Positions 10,300 to 20,900 of a stretch of DNA of 64,000 nt are shown piece after piece. Source of the DNA: Synechococcus sp. BL107 (GTDB lineage Bacteria > Cyanobacteriota > Cyanobacteriia > PCC-6307 > Cyanobiaceae); NCBI RefSeq assembly GCF_000153805.1, contig NZ_DS022298.1, positions 670,581-734,580 of the forward strand, read 5' to 3'. A program made the position numbers and the translations under genes. The notes below the pieces were generated by a model. That model saw only the letters and a list, made by a program, of their open reading frames with translations. It was not told the DNA's origin and did no database searches. The first letter of the stretch is position 1. The number at the start of each line of letters is the position of its first letter.

Positions 10300-10952
10300 T
10301 ACTTCAGGTCCATCAGAACGGTGCGAGCAGCCAGTTGACGCCGGGTGTGATCAAGCATTTCGAACTGTCGATGCAGACGGTCGTGCGTGTCGGTGAGTTC
10401 AAGCAAGGTTTGTTGTTCAGCAGCGGCGCGATTATCCAAATGCGCGCCAATCCAAAAGGACAGTTCCCTCGGAAGGTCAGGCAGGTCCTCGGGGAGTTCA
10501 ACGTCTCGATTTTGTAATTTCGCAGTCAGTGTGACCACGTCGTTGAGCGCTCCACTCACTTGATCTCTCAAGCTCGTGAGCGATTCCATGTCTGCGACTG
10601 GCCCATCTTCAATCCAGCTCACCATTGCCGTTCTGTAGGGCGTGTCACGAGTGATGTTCAGCAACCGAAAACGTTGCTGCCCGAGGGTTACGACGTAGCT
10701 CCGCCCGTCTTCACTGGTTTGATGCTGAAGAACTTCCGCGCAACAGCCAATGTCGGCCATTTCGCCCGTCTCAGGATCGATTCGGACAATGCCGAAGCGC
10801 TTATCGGACTCCAATACAGATTGGAGCAACATCCGATAGCGCGATTCAAATATATGAAGGGGCAGAAGCTGTTGTGGGAACAACACGACGTCCGGTAGGG
10901 GAAACAGGGGAAGTTCCCTGACCGAATAATCAGACACGGACGCCGTGTTCAA
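10299..10952 (-). CDS. LON substrate-binding domain protein
   Basis: A 217-residue stand-alone relative of the N-terminal domain of Lon protease, without ATPase or protease domains. Characteristic features are ELPLFPLPDVVLFPQQLLPL near the start, HIFESRYRMLLQ and FGIVRID, followed by a helical C-terminal half. Family members are thought to bind proteins, but no role is established. The start is TTG at 10950-10952; a GTG five codons later is an alternative. It sits directly downstream of rpsJ and couples into the MPBQ methyltransferase, so it is probably at the tail of the str-operon transcript. Confidence 0.85.
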   Translation of the reverse strand: MNTASVSDYSVRELPLFPLPDVVLFPQQLLPLHIFESRYRMLLQSVLESDKRFGIVRIDPETGEMADIGCCAEVLQHQTSEDGRSYVVTLGQQRFRLLNITRDTPYRTAMVSWIEDGPVADMESLTSLRDQVSGALNDVVTLTAKLQNRDVELPEDLPDLPRELSFWIGAHLDNRAAAEQQTLLELTDTHDRLHRQFEMLDHTRRQLAARTVLMDLK

Positions 10953-10994
10953 GGATTCTCCAATCCTAGGAAGAGGTTGATCTGATCGAGGTGA

Positions 10995-11315
10995 TCAGAG
11001 CTTCACCTCAATGTCCACCCCACTGGGGAGATCCAGCTTCATCAACGCATCGATGGTTTTTGCCGATGGGCTGTAGATATCGATAATTCGACGGTGGGTT
11101 CTCGTTTCGAAGTGTTCCCGAGAGTCCTTGTCCACGTGGGGAGAGCGCAAAACGCAATAGATCTTGCGTTTTGTTGGAAGAGGAATCGGACCGATCGCTG
11201 AGGCAGCTGTTGTATCGGCCGTTTCGATGATTTTGTCGCAGGACAGATCAAGCATTCGGCGGTCAAACGCTTTCAAGCGAATGCGGATCTTCTGCTGAGC
11301 AATTGCAGTGGACAT
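10995..11315 (-). CDS. rpsJ: 30S ribosomal protein S10
   Basis: S10 of the 30S head, 106 residues, full length. Recognisable segments are [14 protein letters not shown] at the start, [20 protein letters not shown] in the middle (the extended loop reaching into the 30S) and [15 protein letters not shown]. It lies after tuf, the typical cyanobacterial position at the end of the str operon rather than heading the S10 operon. The 118-bp gap from tuf contains a strong inverted repeat that may tune readthrough. Confidence 0.97.
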
Positions 11316-11382
11316 AAGGAAAGCGGGAACAGGTTCCGGGAGGAGCCCTGAATTCAGTTGTCGAGGTTCGAAATCAATGTAA

Positions 11383-11410
11383 GGGATGGCAGGCCGGAAC
11401 CTGCCATCCC
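11383..11410 (-). terminator. Perfect 11-bp hairpin between tuf and rpsJ
   Basis: The arms GGGATGGCAGG (11383-11393) and CCTGCCATCCC (11400-11410) are perfectly complementary around a CCGGAA loop. On the minus strand the stem starts 24 bases after the tuf stop. It is followed by TTACATTG rather than a clear U-tract, so it may be a partial terminator, a processing site or a stabilising 3' end rather than a strict intrinsic terminator. Confidence 0.6.
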
Positions 11411-11433
11411 GTTAAGGCATCAGCTGAAACTGA

Positions 11434-12633
11434 TCACTCGATGATCTTGGACACCACACCAGCACCAATGGTGCGTCCACCTTCACGGATTGCGAAACGC
11501 ATGCCCATTTCCATGGCCACGGGGCAGATCAGCTCACCGGTCATCTGGATGTTGTCACCAGGCATCACCATTTCCACGTTGGAACCGTCTTCCGCTGTGA
11601 ATGCGGTGATTTGGCCGGTCACGTCCGTTGTACGGATGTAGAACTGCGGGCGATAGCCAGCAAAGAAAGGAGTGTGGCGACCGCCTTCTTCTTTCTTCAA
11701 GACGTACACCTGACCTTCGAACTTGGTGTGAGGTGTGATGGAGCCAGGCTTCACCAACACCATGCCGCGCTCGATGTCTTCTTTCTGAATGCCGCGAAGA
11801 AGAAGACCAACGTTGTCACCCGCCATGCCCTCATCGAGCAATTTGCGGAACATTTCCACACCGGTGACGGTGGTTTTACGGGGGTCGCGGATGCCGACCA
11901 CTTCAACTTCTTCGCCAACTTTGACGATGCCACGCTCGATACGACCAGTGGCAACCGTGCCTCGGCCAGTAATGGAGAAGACATCTTCGATAGCCATCAA
12001 GAAAGGCTTATCGACTTCGCGCTCAGGCTCAGGGATGCTTGCATCCACAGCTTCCATTAACTCATCGATTTTGGCTTCCCACTCAGCCTCTCCCTCAATG
12101 GCTTTTAAGCCAGAGACCTGAATCACGGGAATGTCGTCGCCGGGGAAGTCGTAGCTGGACAGCAGCTCACGAATTTCCATTTCCACCAATTCGATGATCT
12201 CTTCGTCATCGACCATGTCGCACTTGTTTAAGGCAACAACCAGGGCAGGCACGCCAACTTGCTTGGCCAGGAGGATGTGCTCCTTGGTTTGGGCCATCGG
12301 ACCATCGGTGGCTGCACAAACCAAGATTGCACCGTCCATTTGGGCAGCACCCGTGATCATGTTTTTCACATAATCAGCGTGTCCAGGGCAGTCAACGTGG
12401 GCGTAGTGACGCTTTTCGGTTTCGTACTCAACGTGGGCAGTGTTGATGGTGATACCGCGCTCACGCTCCTCTGGAGCACCATCAATGTCGGCGTAATTTT
12501 GAACCTGTGCTTGCCCTTTCTTGGCGAGCACATTGGTAATCGCTGCAGTCAGGGTGGTTTTGCCGTGGTCAACGTGGCCGATGGTGCCGATGTTGACGTG
12601 GGGCTTGTTCCTTTCGAACTTCTCGCGTGCCAT
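11434..12633 (-). CDS. tuf: Elongation factor Tu
   Basis: GTPase that delivers aminoacyl-tRNA to the ribosome; 399 residues, full length. The G1 motif [10 protein letters not shown], switch region, G3 [13 protein letters not shown]4 [10 protein letters not shown] and G5 region are intact, followed by domains II and III ending [11 protein letters not shown]. It lies 42 bp after fusA and before rpsJ in the str operon. Only one copy is in this window. Confidence 0.98.
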   Translation of the reverse strand: MAREKFERNKPHVNIGTIGHVDHGKTTLTAAITNVLAKKGQAQVQNYADIDGAPEERERGITINTAHVEYETEKRHYAHVDCPGHADYVKNMITGAAQMDGAILVCAATDGPMAQTKEHILLAKQVGVPALVVALNKCDMVDDEEIIELVEMEIRELLSSYDFPGDDIPVIQVSGLKAIEGEAEWEAKIDELMEAVDASIPEPEREVDKPFLMAIEDVFSITGRGTVATGRIERGIVKVGEEVEVVGIRDPRKTTVTGVEMFRKLLDEGMAGDNVGLLLRGIQKEDIERGMVLVKPGSITPHTKFEGQVYVLKKEEGGRHTPFFAGYRPQFYIRTTDVTGQITAFTAEDGSNVEMVMPGDNIQMTGELICPVAMEMGMRFAIREGGRTIGAGVVSKIIE

Positions 12634-12675
12634 TGGAATTAAAGAATCGAGGGTTGGATTAAAGGATTGTAGAGA

Positions 12676-14751
12676 TCAGGAATTGCCCTGATTCTTGGAG
12701 ATGATGGCTTCGGCCACATTGCGAGGAACATCCTCATAGTGGCTGAACTCCATCGAGAAAATACCCCGACCCTGGGTCATGGATCGGAGTTCGGTGGCGT
12801 AGCCGAACATCTCGGCCAGGGGCACCTTGGACGAGACTTTTGACGTGCCATCGTCAATTGCCTGACCTTCGACCTGTCCTCGTCGGGAGGACAGGTCGCC
12901 GATGACGGAGCCAAGGAAATCCTCGGGGACTTCGACCTCGACCTTCATCATCGGTTCAAGAAGAACAGGGTTGCACTTCCTGACCGCATCTTTGAAGGCC
13001 ATGGAGCCTGCAATTTTGAAGGCCATCTCGGATGAGTCCACATCGTGGTAAGACCCATCAACCATGCTGACTTTGACGTCGATCAGTGGGAAACCAGCGA
13101 TCACACCTGATTCGCAGGTTTCCTTCATTCCCTGTTCGGAAGGTTTGATGAATTCCTTGGGAACAACACCACCAACAATCTTGTTCACAAACACGAATCC
13201 GGATTCGGGTTCGCCAGGCTCCATTTCGATCACGACGTGACCGTATTGGCCTTTGCCACCGGTTTGCCGGGAGAACTTCCCTTCGCCTTTGGATGAACCA
13301 CGGATGGTTTCCCGGTACGACACCTGAGGTGCGCCGATGTTGGCTTCAACCTTGAATTCACGCATCATCCTGTCCACCAGGATCTCCAGGTGAAGTTCAC
13401 CCATGCCAGCAATCACGGTCTGGCCAGTTTCTTGATCCGTGCGAACTCTGAATGTGGGATCTTCTTCTGCCAAAGACACCAGGGCTTTGGAGAGTTTCTC
13501 CATATCACCTTTGGTCTTGGGCTCAACCGCCACGGAAATCACCGGTTCAGGGACGAACAACGTCTCAAGAACAATGGGTTCTTCGGCTGAACAAAGCGTG
13601 TCGCCGGTTGTGGTGTTTTTCAAGCCAAGCACCGCACCAAGATCACCAGCTTGGAGTTGATCCACTTCTTCGCGATCATCCGCCTTGAGCACCACCAAGC
13701 GCGAGATGCGCTCTTTGATTCCTTTCGTGGAGTTCATCACGTAGCTGCCCTTTTCCAGGACACCCGAATACATCCGAACGAAGGTGAGCTTGCCGTAGGG
13801 ATCAGCCATCACTTTGAAGGCCAAGGCACTGAATGGAGCTTTGTCGTCTGAAGGACGCACAGCTTCCGTGCCATCAGGAAGAATTCCCTGAATCGGAGGC
13901 ACATCAATGGGGGCTGGCAGGTAGTCGACGACAGCGTCGAGCACGAGCTGTACACCTTTGTTTTTAAAGGCTGAACCGCAGAGCACAGGGACCAAACCGT
14001 GCTTCACCACACCTGTGCGGATTCCGGTTTTGAGCTCGTCGTTTGAGAGCTCGCCGGTATCTAGAAATTTTTCAATTAGCGCTTCATCCGTTTCGGCAAC
14101 TTTTTCCATCAAGAAAGCGCGCCATTCTTCAACCTGGTCCTTCATGTCGTCAGGCACATCGGTCACTTCGATGTCTTGACCGAGGTCGTCTTTATAAATG
14201 TGCGCCTTGTTCTCGACGAGGTCGATAATGCCGCTCAACTCACCTTCAGCACCGATTGGGAGCTGAATCGGAACGGCGTTCGCTTTTAAGCGGTCCTGGA
14301 TTTGTCCGTGAACCTTGAGGAAATCCGCTCCGGTGCGGTCCATTTTGTTCACGAACACCATCCGAGGAACGGAATAGCGATCGGCCTGTCTCCAGACTGT
14401 TTCCGATTGGGGCTGAACACCGCCAACGGCGCAGAACACGGCAATCACACCATCGAGAACACGCATGGAGCGTTCAACTTCGATGGTGAAGTCGACGTGT
14501 CCAGGAGTATCGATGATGTTCACACGGTGGTCTTTCCAGCTCGTGGAAATGGCCGCTGCCGTGATCGTGATCCCTCGCTCCCGCTCCTGGGCCATCCAGT
14601 CGGTAACAGCTGCACCGTCGTGCACCTCGCCGATTTTGTGCACCACGCCTGAATAGAACAAAATCCGTTCTGTCGTCGTGGTTTTGCCCGCATCAATGTG
14701 CGCAGCGATACCAATATTTCTTACGCGTTCCAGGGGAAAGGCGCGGGCCAC
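12676..14751 (-). CDS. fusA: Elongation factor G
   Basis: Translocation GTPase of 691 residues with all five domains. The G1 motif is [16 protein letters not shown]3 is [16 protein letters not shown] and G4 is [12 protein letters not shown]. Domain IV includes GGVVPKEFI and the tip segment, and the protein ends within domain V. The start is GTG at 14749-14751, giving [14 protein letters not shown], the usual N-terminus. It is second to last of the translation-factor genes in the str operon, 89 bp after rpsG. Confidence 0.98.
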   Translation of the reverse strand: MARAFPLERVRNIGIAAHIDAGKTTTTERILFYSGVVHKIGEVHDGAAVTDWMAQERERGITITAAAISTSWKDHRVNIIDTPGHVDFTIEVERSMRVLDGVIAVFCAVGGVQPQSETVWRQADRYSVPRMVFVNKMDRTGADFLKVHGQIQDRLKANAVPIQLPIGAEGELSGIIDLVENKAHIYKDDLGQDIEVTDVPDDMKDQVEEWRAFLMEKVAETDEALIEKFLDTGELSNDELKTGIRTGVVKHGLVPVLCGSAFKNKGVQLVLDAVVDYLPAPIDVPPIQGILPDGTEAVRPSDDKAPFSALAFKVMADPYGKLTFVRMYSGVLEKGSYVMNSTKGIKERISRLVVLKADDREEVDQLQAGDLGAVLGLKNTTTGDTLCSAEEPIVLETLFVPEPVISVAVEPKTKGDMEKLSKALVSLAEEDPTFRVRTDQETGQTVIAGMGELHLEILVDRMMREFKVEANIGAPQVSYRETIRGSSKGEGKFSRQTGGKGQYGHVVIEMEPGEPESGFVFVNKIVGGVVPKEFIKPSEQGMKETCESGVIAGFPLIDVKVSMVDGSYHDVDSSEMAFKIAGSMAFKDAVRKCNPVLLEPMMKVEVEVPEDFLGSVIGDLSSRRGQVEGQAIDDGTSKVSSKVPLAEMFGYATELRSMTQGRGIFSMEFSHYEDVPRNVAEAIISKNQGNS

Positions 14752-14840
14752 AGGAGTACTCCGGGGGTGAAGCGTGAAAAGGCGGGCCGACTCTACATGT
14801 CAGCCATGAACAATCGTGTTGTTTGACTGGCCAATAGGGC

Positions 14841-15311
14841 TCAGTAGCGGTAGTGGGCGAAAGCTTTGTTTGCTTCGGCCATTTTGTGCGTCTCTTCGCG
14901 TTTGCGAACAGCACTTCCCGCTTCATTGGCGGCGTCCATGAGTTCGCCAGCAAGCTTCTGGGACATGCTGCGGCCGTTACGAGCGCGTGAAAAGCTCACA
15001 AGCCAGCGCAGGGCCATCGCTGTGCCGCGCTCCTGGCGCACTTCCATAGGCACCTGGTAGGTGGCGCCACCGACACGTCTTGCACGCACTTCAACAAGGG
15101 GAGTTGCGTTCTTGACGGCAGTTTCAAAGAGTTCCAGTGGATCTCCACCGGTGCGTTCGTTAATTAAGCCAAAAGCATCAGAAAGAATGCGCTGAGCCGT
15201 TGACTTCTTCCCGTGTTGCATCAGCCGGGCAACCATCATCGTTGCGAGCCGGCTGTTGAACTGGGGATCAGGAAGAATCGGGCGCTTTACAGCGGCGTTA
15301 CGGCGGGACAT
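14841..15311 (-). CDS. rpsG: 30S ribosomal protein S7
   Basis: S7, the assembly initiator of the 30S head, 156 residues, full length. It opens with [16 protein letters not shown], contains the conserved [29 protein letters not shown] and [11 protein letters not shown] segments, and ends AHYRY. It lies 48 bp after rpsL in the str operon. Confidence 0.98.
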   Translation of the reverse strand: MSRRNAAVKRPILPDPQFNSRLATMMVARLMQHGKKSTAQRILSDAFGLINERTGGDPLELFETAVKNATPLVEVRARRVGGATYQVPMEVRQERGTAMALRWLVSFSRARNGRSMSQKLAGELMDAANEAGSAVRKREETHKMAEANKAFAHYRY

Positions 15312-15359
15312 GAAAACTCAGAGCGTTGTGGTCAAAAATGGATAGAGGGTGATCTCAGA

Positions 15360-15734
15360 TCACTCTTTTGGAGCCTTGGCGCCGTACTTGGAGCGAGATT
15401 GACGACGGTCTTTGACTCCAGACGTGTCGAGGGTTCCGCGAATGATGTGATACCGGACCCCTGGCAAGTCTTTGACCCGTCCCCCTCGAATCAGCACAAC
15501 GGAGTGCTCCTGAAGGTTGTGTCCGATGCCACCGATATAAGCAGTCACCTCAAAGCCGGAGGTGAGGCGCACACGAGCCACCTTGCGAAGCGCCGAGTTG
15601 GGTTTTTTCGGCGTGGAGGTGTAAACGCGAGTGCAGACTCCGCGGCGCTCAGGGCAGGCCTTTAAAGCTGGCGATTTCGTCTTGACTTTGAGACGTGAGC
15701 GCTCAGTGCGGATCAGCTGTTGGATGGTTGGCAT
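15360..15734 (-). CDS. rpsL: 30S ribosomal protein S12
   Basis: S12 of the decoding centre, 124 residues. It begins [16 protein letters not shown], so the true start is at 15732-15734 although the frame is open further upstream. The functionally important loops [15 protein letters not shown] and [16 protein letters not shown] are intact, with wild-type-like lysines at the positions where streptomycin resistance usually arises. It is the first gene of the str operon; the promoter is presumably in the 74 bp between it and the IscA-like gene. Confidence 0.97.
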   Translation of the reverse strand: MPTIQQLIRTERSRLKVKTKSPALKACPERRGVCTRVYTSTPKKPNSALRKVARVRLTSGFEVTAYIGGIGHNLQEHSVVLIRGGRVKDLPGVRYHIIRGTLDTSGVKDRRQSRSKYGAKAPKE

Positions 15735-15808
15735 CGAGGGTCGGTGTGCGGCCGGACACCCCGACCTAATTCGACAATCCGTCACGATACCGGTTGACGG
15801 GCCAATTG

Positions 15809-16135
15809 TTAGCGACGGGTGAAGGCACTTCCACAAGCGCACGGTTCAATTCCCTTCGCTGCCCGGATTAGAAATCCACCACCGCTGAGGTCGCCTCGGT
15901 AGTCCAGATAAAGATTTTTAAGAATTCCGACTTGCTCTTGCGGTGCATGCAGTGTGATGCCGTCGGCCCGGGCAATGGCGATGCCCTCAAGGTGGCCAGG
16001 GCGGATTCGGATGATGTGCTGAGCGCACTCCCCGGGGATGACGTCCAAGTGCATTTTCCCTGGGGTCCCAGCCACTGCAGCTTGACGCCCTAGCTCGGCA
16101 GCTGCTGCTGCGGTTAATCGCAGATTGGCAGCCAT
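15809..16135 (-). CDS. HesB/IscA-like iron-sulfur carrier protein
   Basis: A small protein of about 108 residues of the HesB/IscA/SufA family. It starts [19 protein letters not shown] and retains the three cysteines expected: one in PGECAQHI and the C-terminal pair CAC in EPCACGSAF, though the family more often has CGCG there. A-type carriers bind iron or a 2Fe-2S cluster for transfer to apoproteins. The family's usual FVIDxxS segment is here [11 protein letters not shown], a divergence that makes this a non-canonical member. An ATG three codons upstream is an alternative start. Confidence 0.75.
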   Translation of the reverse strand: MAANLRLTAAAAAELGRQAAVAGTPGKMHLDVIPGECAQHIIRIRPGHLEGIAIARADGITLHAPQEQVGILKNLYLDYRGDLSGGGFLIRAAKGIEPCACGSAFTRR

Positions 16136-16172
16136 GCAAACCAAATCAAAGATTCATCAGTTTTGCAGGTGT

Positions 16173-17942
16173 TCATGACCGTATGAGTCCAAGGCCGTTG
16201 TGAACCCTGGGGGTGCTCCCCCGCCCGTTCATGACGGTTTGATGTCTCACCACCAGGGTTGTGGAGCTTCCCCCGTCGAGATTTAAAGCCTCAGTTAAAC
16301 CAAGTTGTTGGGCTGCCAGAGCTGTTTCGAGCAACGTCGGATCACTTGTGGCTGCACCATGCACCGTGAGCATCCACTGACCATCACGTCCTTGCCCCAC
16401 CACGGTGCGAGGCGCCGTGAGACGCAGAAAATTTGGACTGAACCCTTCGCTTCGTCCGTTCAGCACAATGCGACCGTGTTGCATCAAAAGTGGCCCCCCA
16501 CCCAGCACGTTGCTGTGTGTTCCGAGCGCTGAGCGAGGCCACAAAAAGAGCTTCACCCGATCGCCAATACCTGCAGGGAGTGCCGCGCCACCTCGCGAAA
16601 CAATTAAATCCGTTCCCGTTGGAATGGGGACGCCCTGTCTCAGCGAGCTTTGACCCCATTCTTGTTCCACAACACCTCGACGAATGAGGAGAGCCTGCTC
16701 TTTGCCACTGAGAGCGCGGTATCTCGATCCCCAGCTGGGTGTGTAGCGGCTCAAACCTTTCTGTACATACCCACTGTTTAAAAAGCCAAGCCGCCAACGT
16801 TTAGAGCTGTTCACCTGGAGCTCTTGCAGGAGCTCAAGCCGTCCGAACTGAAGAGGGCTTTGACGGCTCCAAGCGATCACGCCACGATTCAGGATCGGCC
16901 CGGATAACCAGGTGCCATTGCGCCGCAGCGCTCCTAGGGGAAGTTGATTGATGCGGTTGAAAAACCCGCCATTGATGGCGACAAGTGCTTTGGCAGATCG
17001 AGACAGTTCTGGCAGGAAACTCAGCCCTTGCTGTCGGTCTTTTAGTGCGAGGGGTTGGAGCTTGAGGCCCAGCGCGTTGAGCCTGCCTCCAACGCGGAAG
17101 ATCCGCAGTGGTTTGACGCCAACGTTGATGGTGCGTTCTTCCATCACGAGGCCCTTCTGCATAAATGGGGCCAGTGCTGGGCTGTTAATCAGAAGCTTTC
17201 CTCGTGGCTGTATGGCCACGGTTCTCCCCCCCACTCCATCAAGCACCAGTCGCCACGGCGTGGCCAAGCTCAAACTGCGCAGACGAATGGCCTGGCCGCG
17301 GAGTTTTAAAAGCCGCCCTTCTTGGAGAGGGTGCAAGCCCAGCTGCCTGAGGATGTTGCGCTGTCGAGAGGTGGTCTGTAAGGCGAAGGCCAAATCAGTC
17401 CCGATGCGTTGCGCAAAAGTCGGCCCATTGAGATCGAGAACGAGACGCTTTGCGGTGGCTCCTTTGCCCCGCCTTAAGCCTTGAAGTGCAGGCGAGGGAA
17501 GGCGAAGCATCAAGGTTCCTCCCTTGCGCTTGGTGTCCACTCCAACGCTGGTCAACCAACCGCCAACGTCGAACCCCACTTCGTCGCCGAGGGTGCGGCT
17601 GTCGAGCCGACGCAAAGCCACTGTTCGACCAAACCATTCCAAGGCATCACCACCAGGTCTTGCCTGGCGTCTAAACCCCAACCGTGCCTCGAGAAGATCA
17701 AGTGGCAGCCAAAGCTGATCGGGTTGCTTGCTGTTGTTGCCACGCCATTCCCAAGTTGATTCGACGCGTTCACCATCAATCGCAACCGTATTTCCTCTCC
17801 TTGGCGCGACGGCACGAATTTGCGGCAGAGGCTCTGGCGGTGGAGCGATGGGGAGCATGCGTTGGTTGGGTGCGGAATGTCGCCTGCCTAGGATCGTCAA
17901 AGACGTTGGTTTCTGCAGGAGACGTCGTTGCAGTCCACGCAT
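16173..17942 (-). CDS. Phosphodiester glycosidase family protein (NAGPA-like domain)
   Basis: A protein of up to 589 residues. The C-terminal half is a phosphodiester glycosidase/exopolysaccharide-biosynthesis (NAGPA-like) domain, with ALVAINGGFFNRINQLPLGA, a central GDRVKLFLWP region, GGGPLLMQHGR and ALNLDGGSSTTLVV. The N-terminal half resembles a proline-flanked copper-amine-oxidase-like or AMIN-like beta region. No clear signal peptide is seen, which is unusual for a cell-surface role. The first ATG is at 17942, only 17 bp from the divergent glutamate synthase start; a methionine at 17858 is a plausible later start that would leave room for promoters. Substrate unknown. Confidence 0.75.
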   Translation of the reverse strand: MRGLQRRLLQKPTSLTILGRRHSAPNQRMLPIAPPPEPLPQIRAVAPRRGNTVAIDGERVESTWEWRGNNSKQPDQLWLPLDLLEARLGFRRQARPGGDALEWFGRTVALRRLDSRTLGDEVGFDVGGWLTSVGVDTKRKGGTLMLRLPSPALQGLRRGKGATAKRLVLDLNGPTFAQRIGTDLAFALQTTSRQRNILRQLGLHPLQEGRLLKLRGQAIRLRSLSLATPWRLVLDGVGGRTVAIQPRGKLLINSPALAPFMQKGLVMEERTINVGVKPLRIFRVGGRLNALGLKLQPLALKDRQQGLSFLPELSRSAKALVAINGGFFNRINQLPLGALRRNGTWLSGPILNRGVIAWSRQSPLQFGRLELLQELQVNSSKRWRLGFLNSGYVQKGLSRYTPSWGSRYRALSGKEQALLIRRGVVEQEWGQSSLRQGVPIPTGTDLIVSRGGAALPAGIGDRVKLFLWPRSALGTHSNVLGGGPLLMQHGRIVLNGRSEGFSPNFLRLTAPRTVVGQGRDGQWMLTVHGAATSDPTLLETALAAQQLGLTEALNLDGGSSTTLVVRHQTVMNGRGSTPRVHNGLGLIRS

Positions 17943-17959
17943 TTGTCTGGTTGATGTTT

Positions 17960-20900
17960 ATGTCTGAAGCCATCCGTCCCTCAGCTTGGCCATACAGCGA
18001 CAGCGCTGCTCCTGATGCCGTGGCTGGTGAAAAGGACGCGTGCGGCGTTGGTTTTCTTGCACAGCTGTCAGGGAAAGCCAGCCATTGGGTGTTGCAACAA
18101 GCCCTGCGTGGACTTGGGTGTATGGAACATCGCGGTGGTTGTGGCGGTGATGGTGATTCCGGCGATGGCGCCGGAATCTTGTGTGGCATTCCATGGAATT
18201 ACCTCAGGGCGGTTTGGCCGGAAGCCAGTGCTGCCAAGGGCCTTGGCATGATGTTCATGCCAACTAATCCGGCCAGCCGCGCCGCTGTGCGCGCCTGTTG
18301 CGATGCCGAAGCAAAAGCTTTGGGCTTGTCGCCTTTGGGATGGCGTGAGGTGCCGATTGACCCATCGGTTTTGGGGGAGTTGGCACGGCAGACCGCCCCC
18401 GCTATTGAGCAGTGGGCGTTGGGGGGAACGGAGGATGGTGATGCCCTTGAAGCTCTCTTGCTCCGCCTTCGCAGGCGAGTTGGTGCTCGGGTTCGTCAGG
18501 AGTTGGCCCCCGACTCAGTTCAGGATTTTTATGTCACCTCCTTGAGTAGCCGCACCGTTGTGTACAAGGGCATGGTGCGTTCAGAGGTGTTGGCGCGTTA
18601 CTACGCCGACCTTCGCGACCCGCGCTTTGAAGTGAGCTTTGCGGTGTACCACCGTCGCTTCAGTACAAACACTCTTCCGCGTTGGCCGCTGGCGCAGCCC
18701 ATGCGAATGCTGGGTCATAACGGTGAAATCAATACCCTCCTGGGGAATCTCAATTGGGCGAAAGCATCGGAAGCCAATCTCCACAACGTTTGGGGTGAGG
18801 CGTCGGCTGATCTGATCCCCGTCGTGAACCCCTCGTTCAGTGATTCGGCGAACCTTGATGCAACGTTGGAGCTGATGGTTCGCAGTGGTCGCTCCATCAC
18901 CGACAGCCTGATCACGTTGGTGCCGGAGGCTTTCCGCAATCAGCCGGATCTCGATCAACGTCCTGATGTGACGGCGATGTATGAGTTCAACGCGGGGATT
19001 CAGGAGCCCTGGGATGGCCCTGCATTGCTGGTGTTTGCCGATGGCAAACGGGTGGGAGCAACGTTGGATCGCAATGGTTTAAGACCGGCGCGTTGGTGCA
19101 CAACAAATGATGGTTTCGTGATCATGGGATCAGAAACTGGTGTGGTTGATTTAGGCGGCAAAACCATTGTCCAAAAGGGTCGCTTGGGCCCTGGGCAAAT
19201 GTTGGCCGTCGATTTAGAGACCGGCCAACTCCTCGATAATTGGGCTGTTAAGGAAGACGCTGCCCAACGTTTTCCTTACGCCGACTGGTTGCGCCAACAT
19301 CGCTCCTCCGTATCAGCGCTGCCTTGGGTTGAGGCGCGCCGCATGGGAGAGCTCGATCTGTTGCGTCTGCAGACGGCGATGGGCTTCACCGCCGAAGACC
19401 TCGATCTGGTGATCGAAGACATGGCTGGCCTCGGCAAGGAGCCCACGTACTGCATGGGGGACGACATCCCATTAGCAGTTCTGTCTGACCGCCCCCACTT
19501 GCTGTACGACTACTTCAAGCAACGTTTCGCACAGGTCACGAACCCGCCCATTGATCCGCTTCGCGAGAAGTTGGTGATGAGTTTGGAAATGCATCTGGGT
19601 GAGCGTCGCCCGGCCTTGAAGCCTGAGGCCAAGGCTGCTGCGGTGATTCACCTCGATAGCCCAGTGCTCAATGAAACTGAGTTGGCAGCCCTGTCTCAGC
19701 AAGGCCTCCCGCTCAAGAAGTTGTCCACGCAAGTGGCCGTTGAAGCCTGTGCTGGCGGATTAGGTACCGCTCTAAACGACCTTTGCAACAGCGCTGAACA
19801 GCTCGTGCGTGATGGGGCACAAGTGTTGGTGTTATCGGATCGTGTTCGGGCGGATGGCCAACCTTCAGAGCTCAGTGCCACAACGGTGGCGATGCCCGCC
19901 CTCTTGGCCGTTGGAGCGGTGCATCACCATCTGCTGCGCCAAAAGCTGCGGTTGCAATGTTCTTTGGTTGCCGATACGGCTCAATGTTGGAGCACGCATC
20001 ACATGGCCTGTTTGATCGGCTATGGGGCGAGTGCTGTTTGCCCATGGCTCACATGGGAAACGACCCGCCATTGGTTAGAGCATCCCAAAACTCAAAAGCG
20101 GATTGAGCAGGGCAAACTTCCCTCCCTTGACGCTGTCAAAGTTCAAGAGAACGTGCGCATCTCACTGGAAAATGGCTTGCGCAAGATCCTTTCAAAGATC
20201 GGGATCTCCCTGCTAGCGAGTTATCACGGTGCACAAATTTTTGAGGCCATCGGCCTCGGTGCAGACGTGATTGAGATGGCGTTTTCCGGCACGACCAGTC
20301 GTGTGGCAGGAATGACCCTTGCGGAACTAGCCAACGAAACCCTGTCGTTGCATGCCAAGGCTTTCCCCGAACTCAACCGCAGCAAGCTCGAATTTATGGG
20401 TTTTGTGCAGTACCGCTCGGGTGGTGAATTCCACCTGAACAGTCCAGATATGTCGAAGGCGCTGCACGCTGCAGTTAAAACTGGACCTGGATACGACCAC
20501 TTCTCCACGTACAAAACACTGCTGGAGAACCGTCCAGTCACTGCGTTGCGTGATTTGTTGGAGTTCAAGATCGCTCCGACTCCGCTTCCCCTCGATCAGG
20601 TGGAAAGCGTGGAAAGTTTGTTCAGCAGATTTTGCACTGGTGGGATGAGTCTTGGTGCCTTGTCGAGGGAGGCCCATGAGGTTCTTGCTGTGGCGATGAA
20701 TCGCATCGGTGGCAAGAGCAATAGCGGTGAAGGTGGAGAAGATCCAGCCCGTTTCCAGGTCTTGAGTGATGTTGATGCGGAAGGAAGGTCCGCTGCATTT
20801 CCCAGCATCGGAGGTTTGCGCAATGGCGATACCGCAAGTTCGGCGATTAAGCAGATCGCATCCGGACGGTTTGGGGTCACGGCTGAATACCTCCGTAGTG

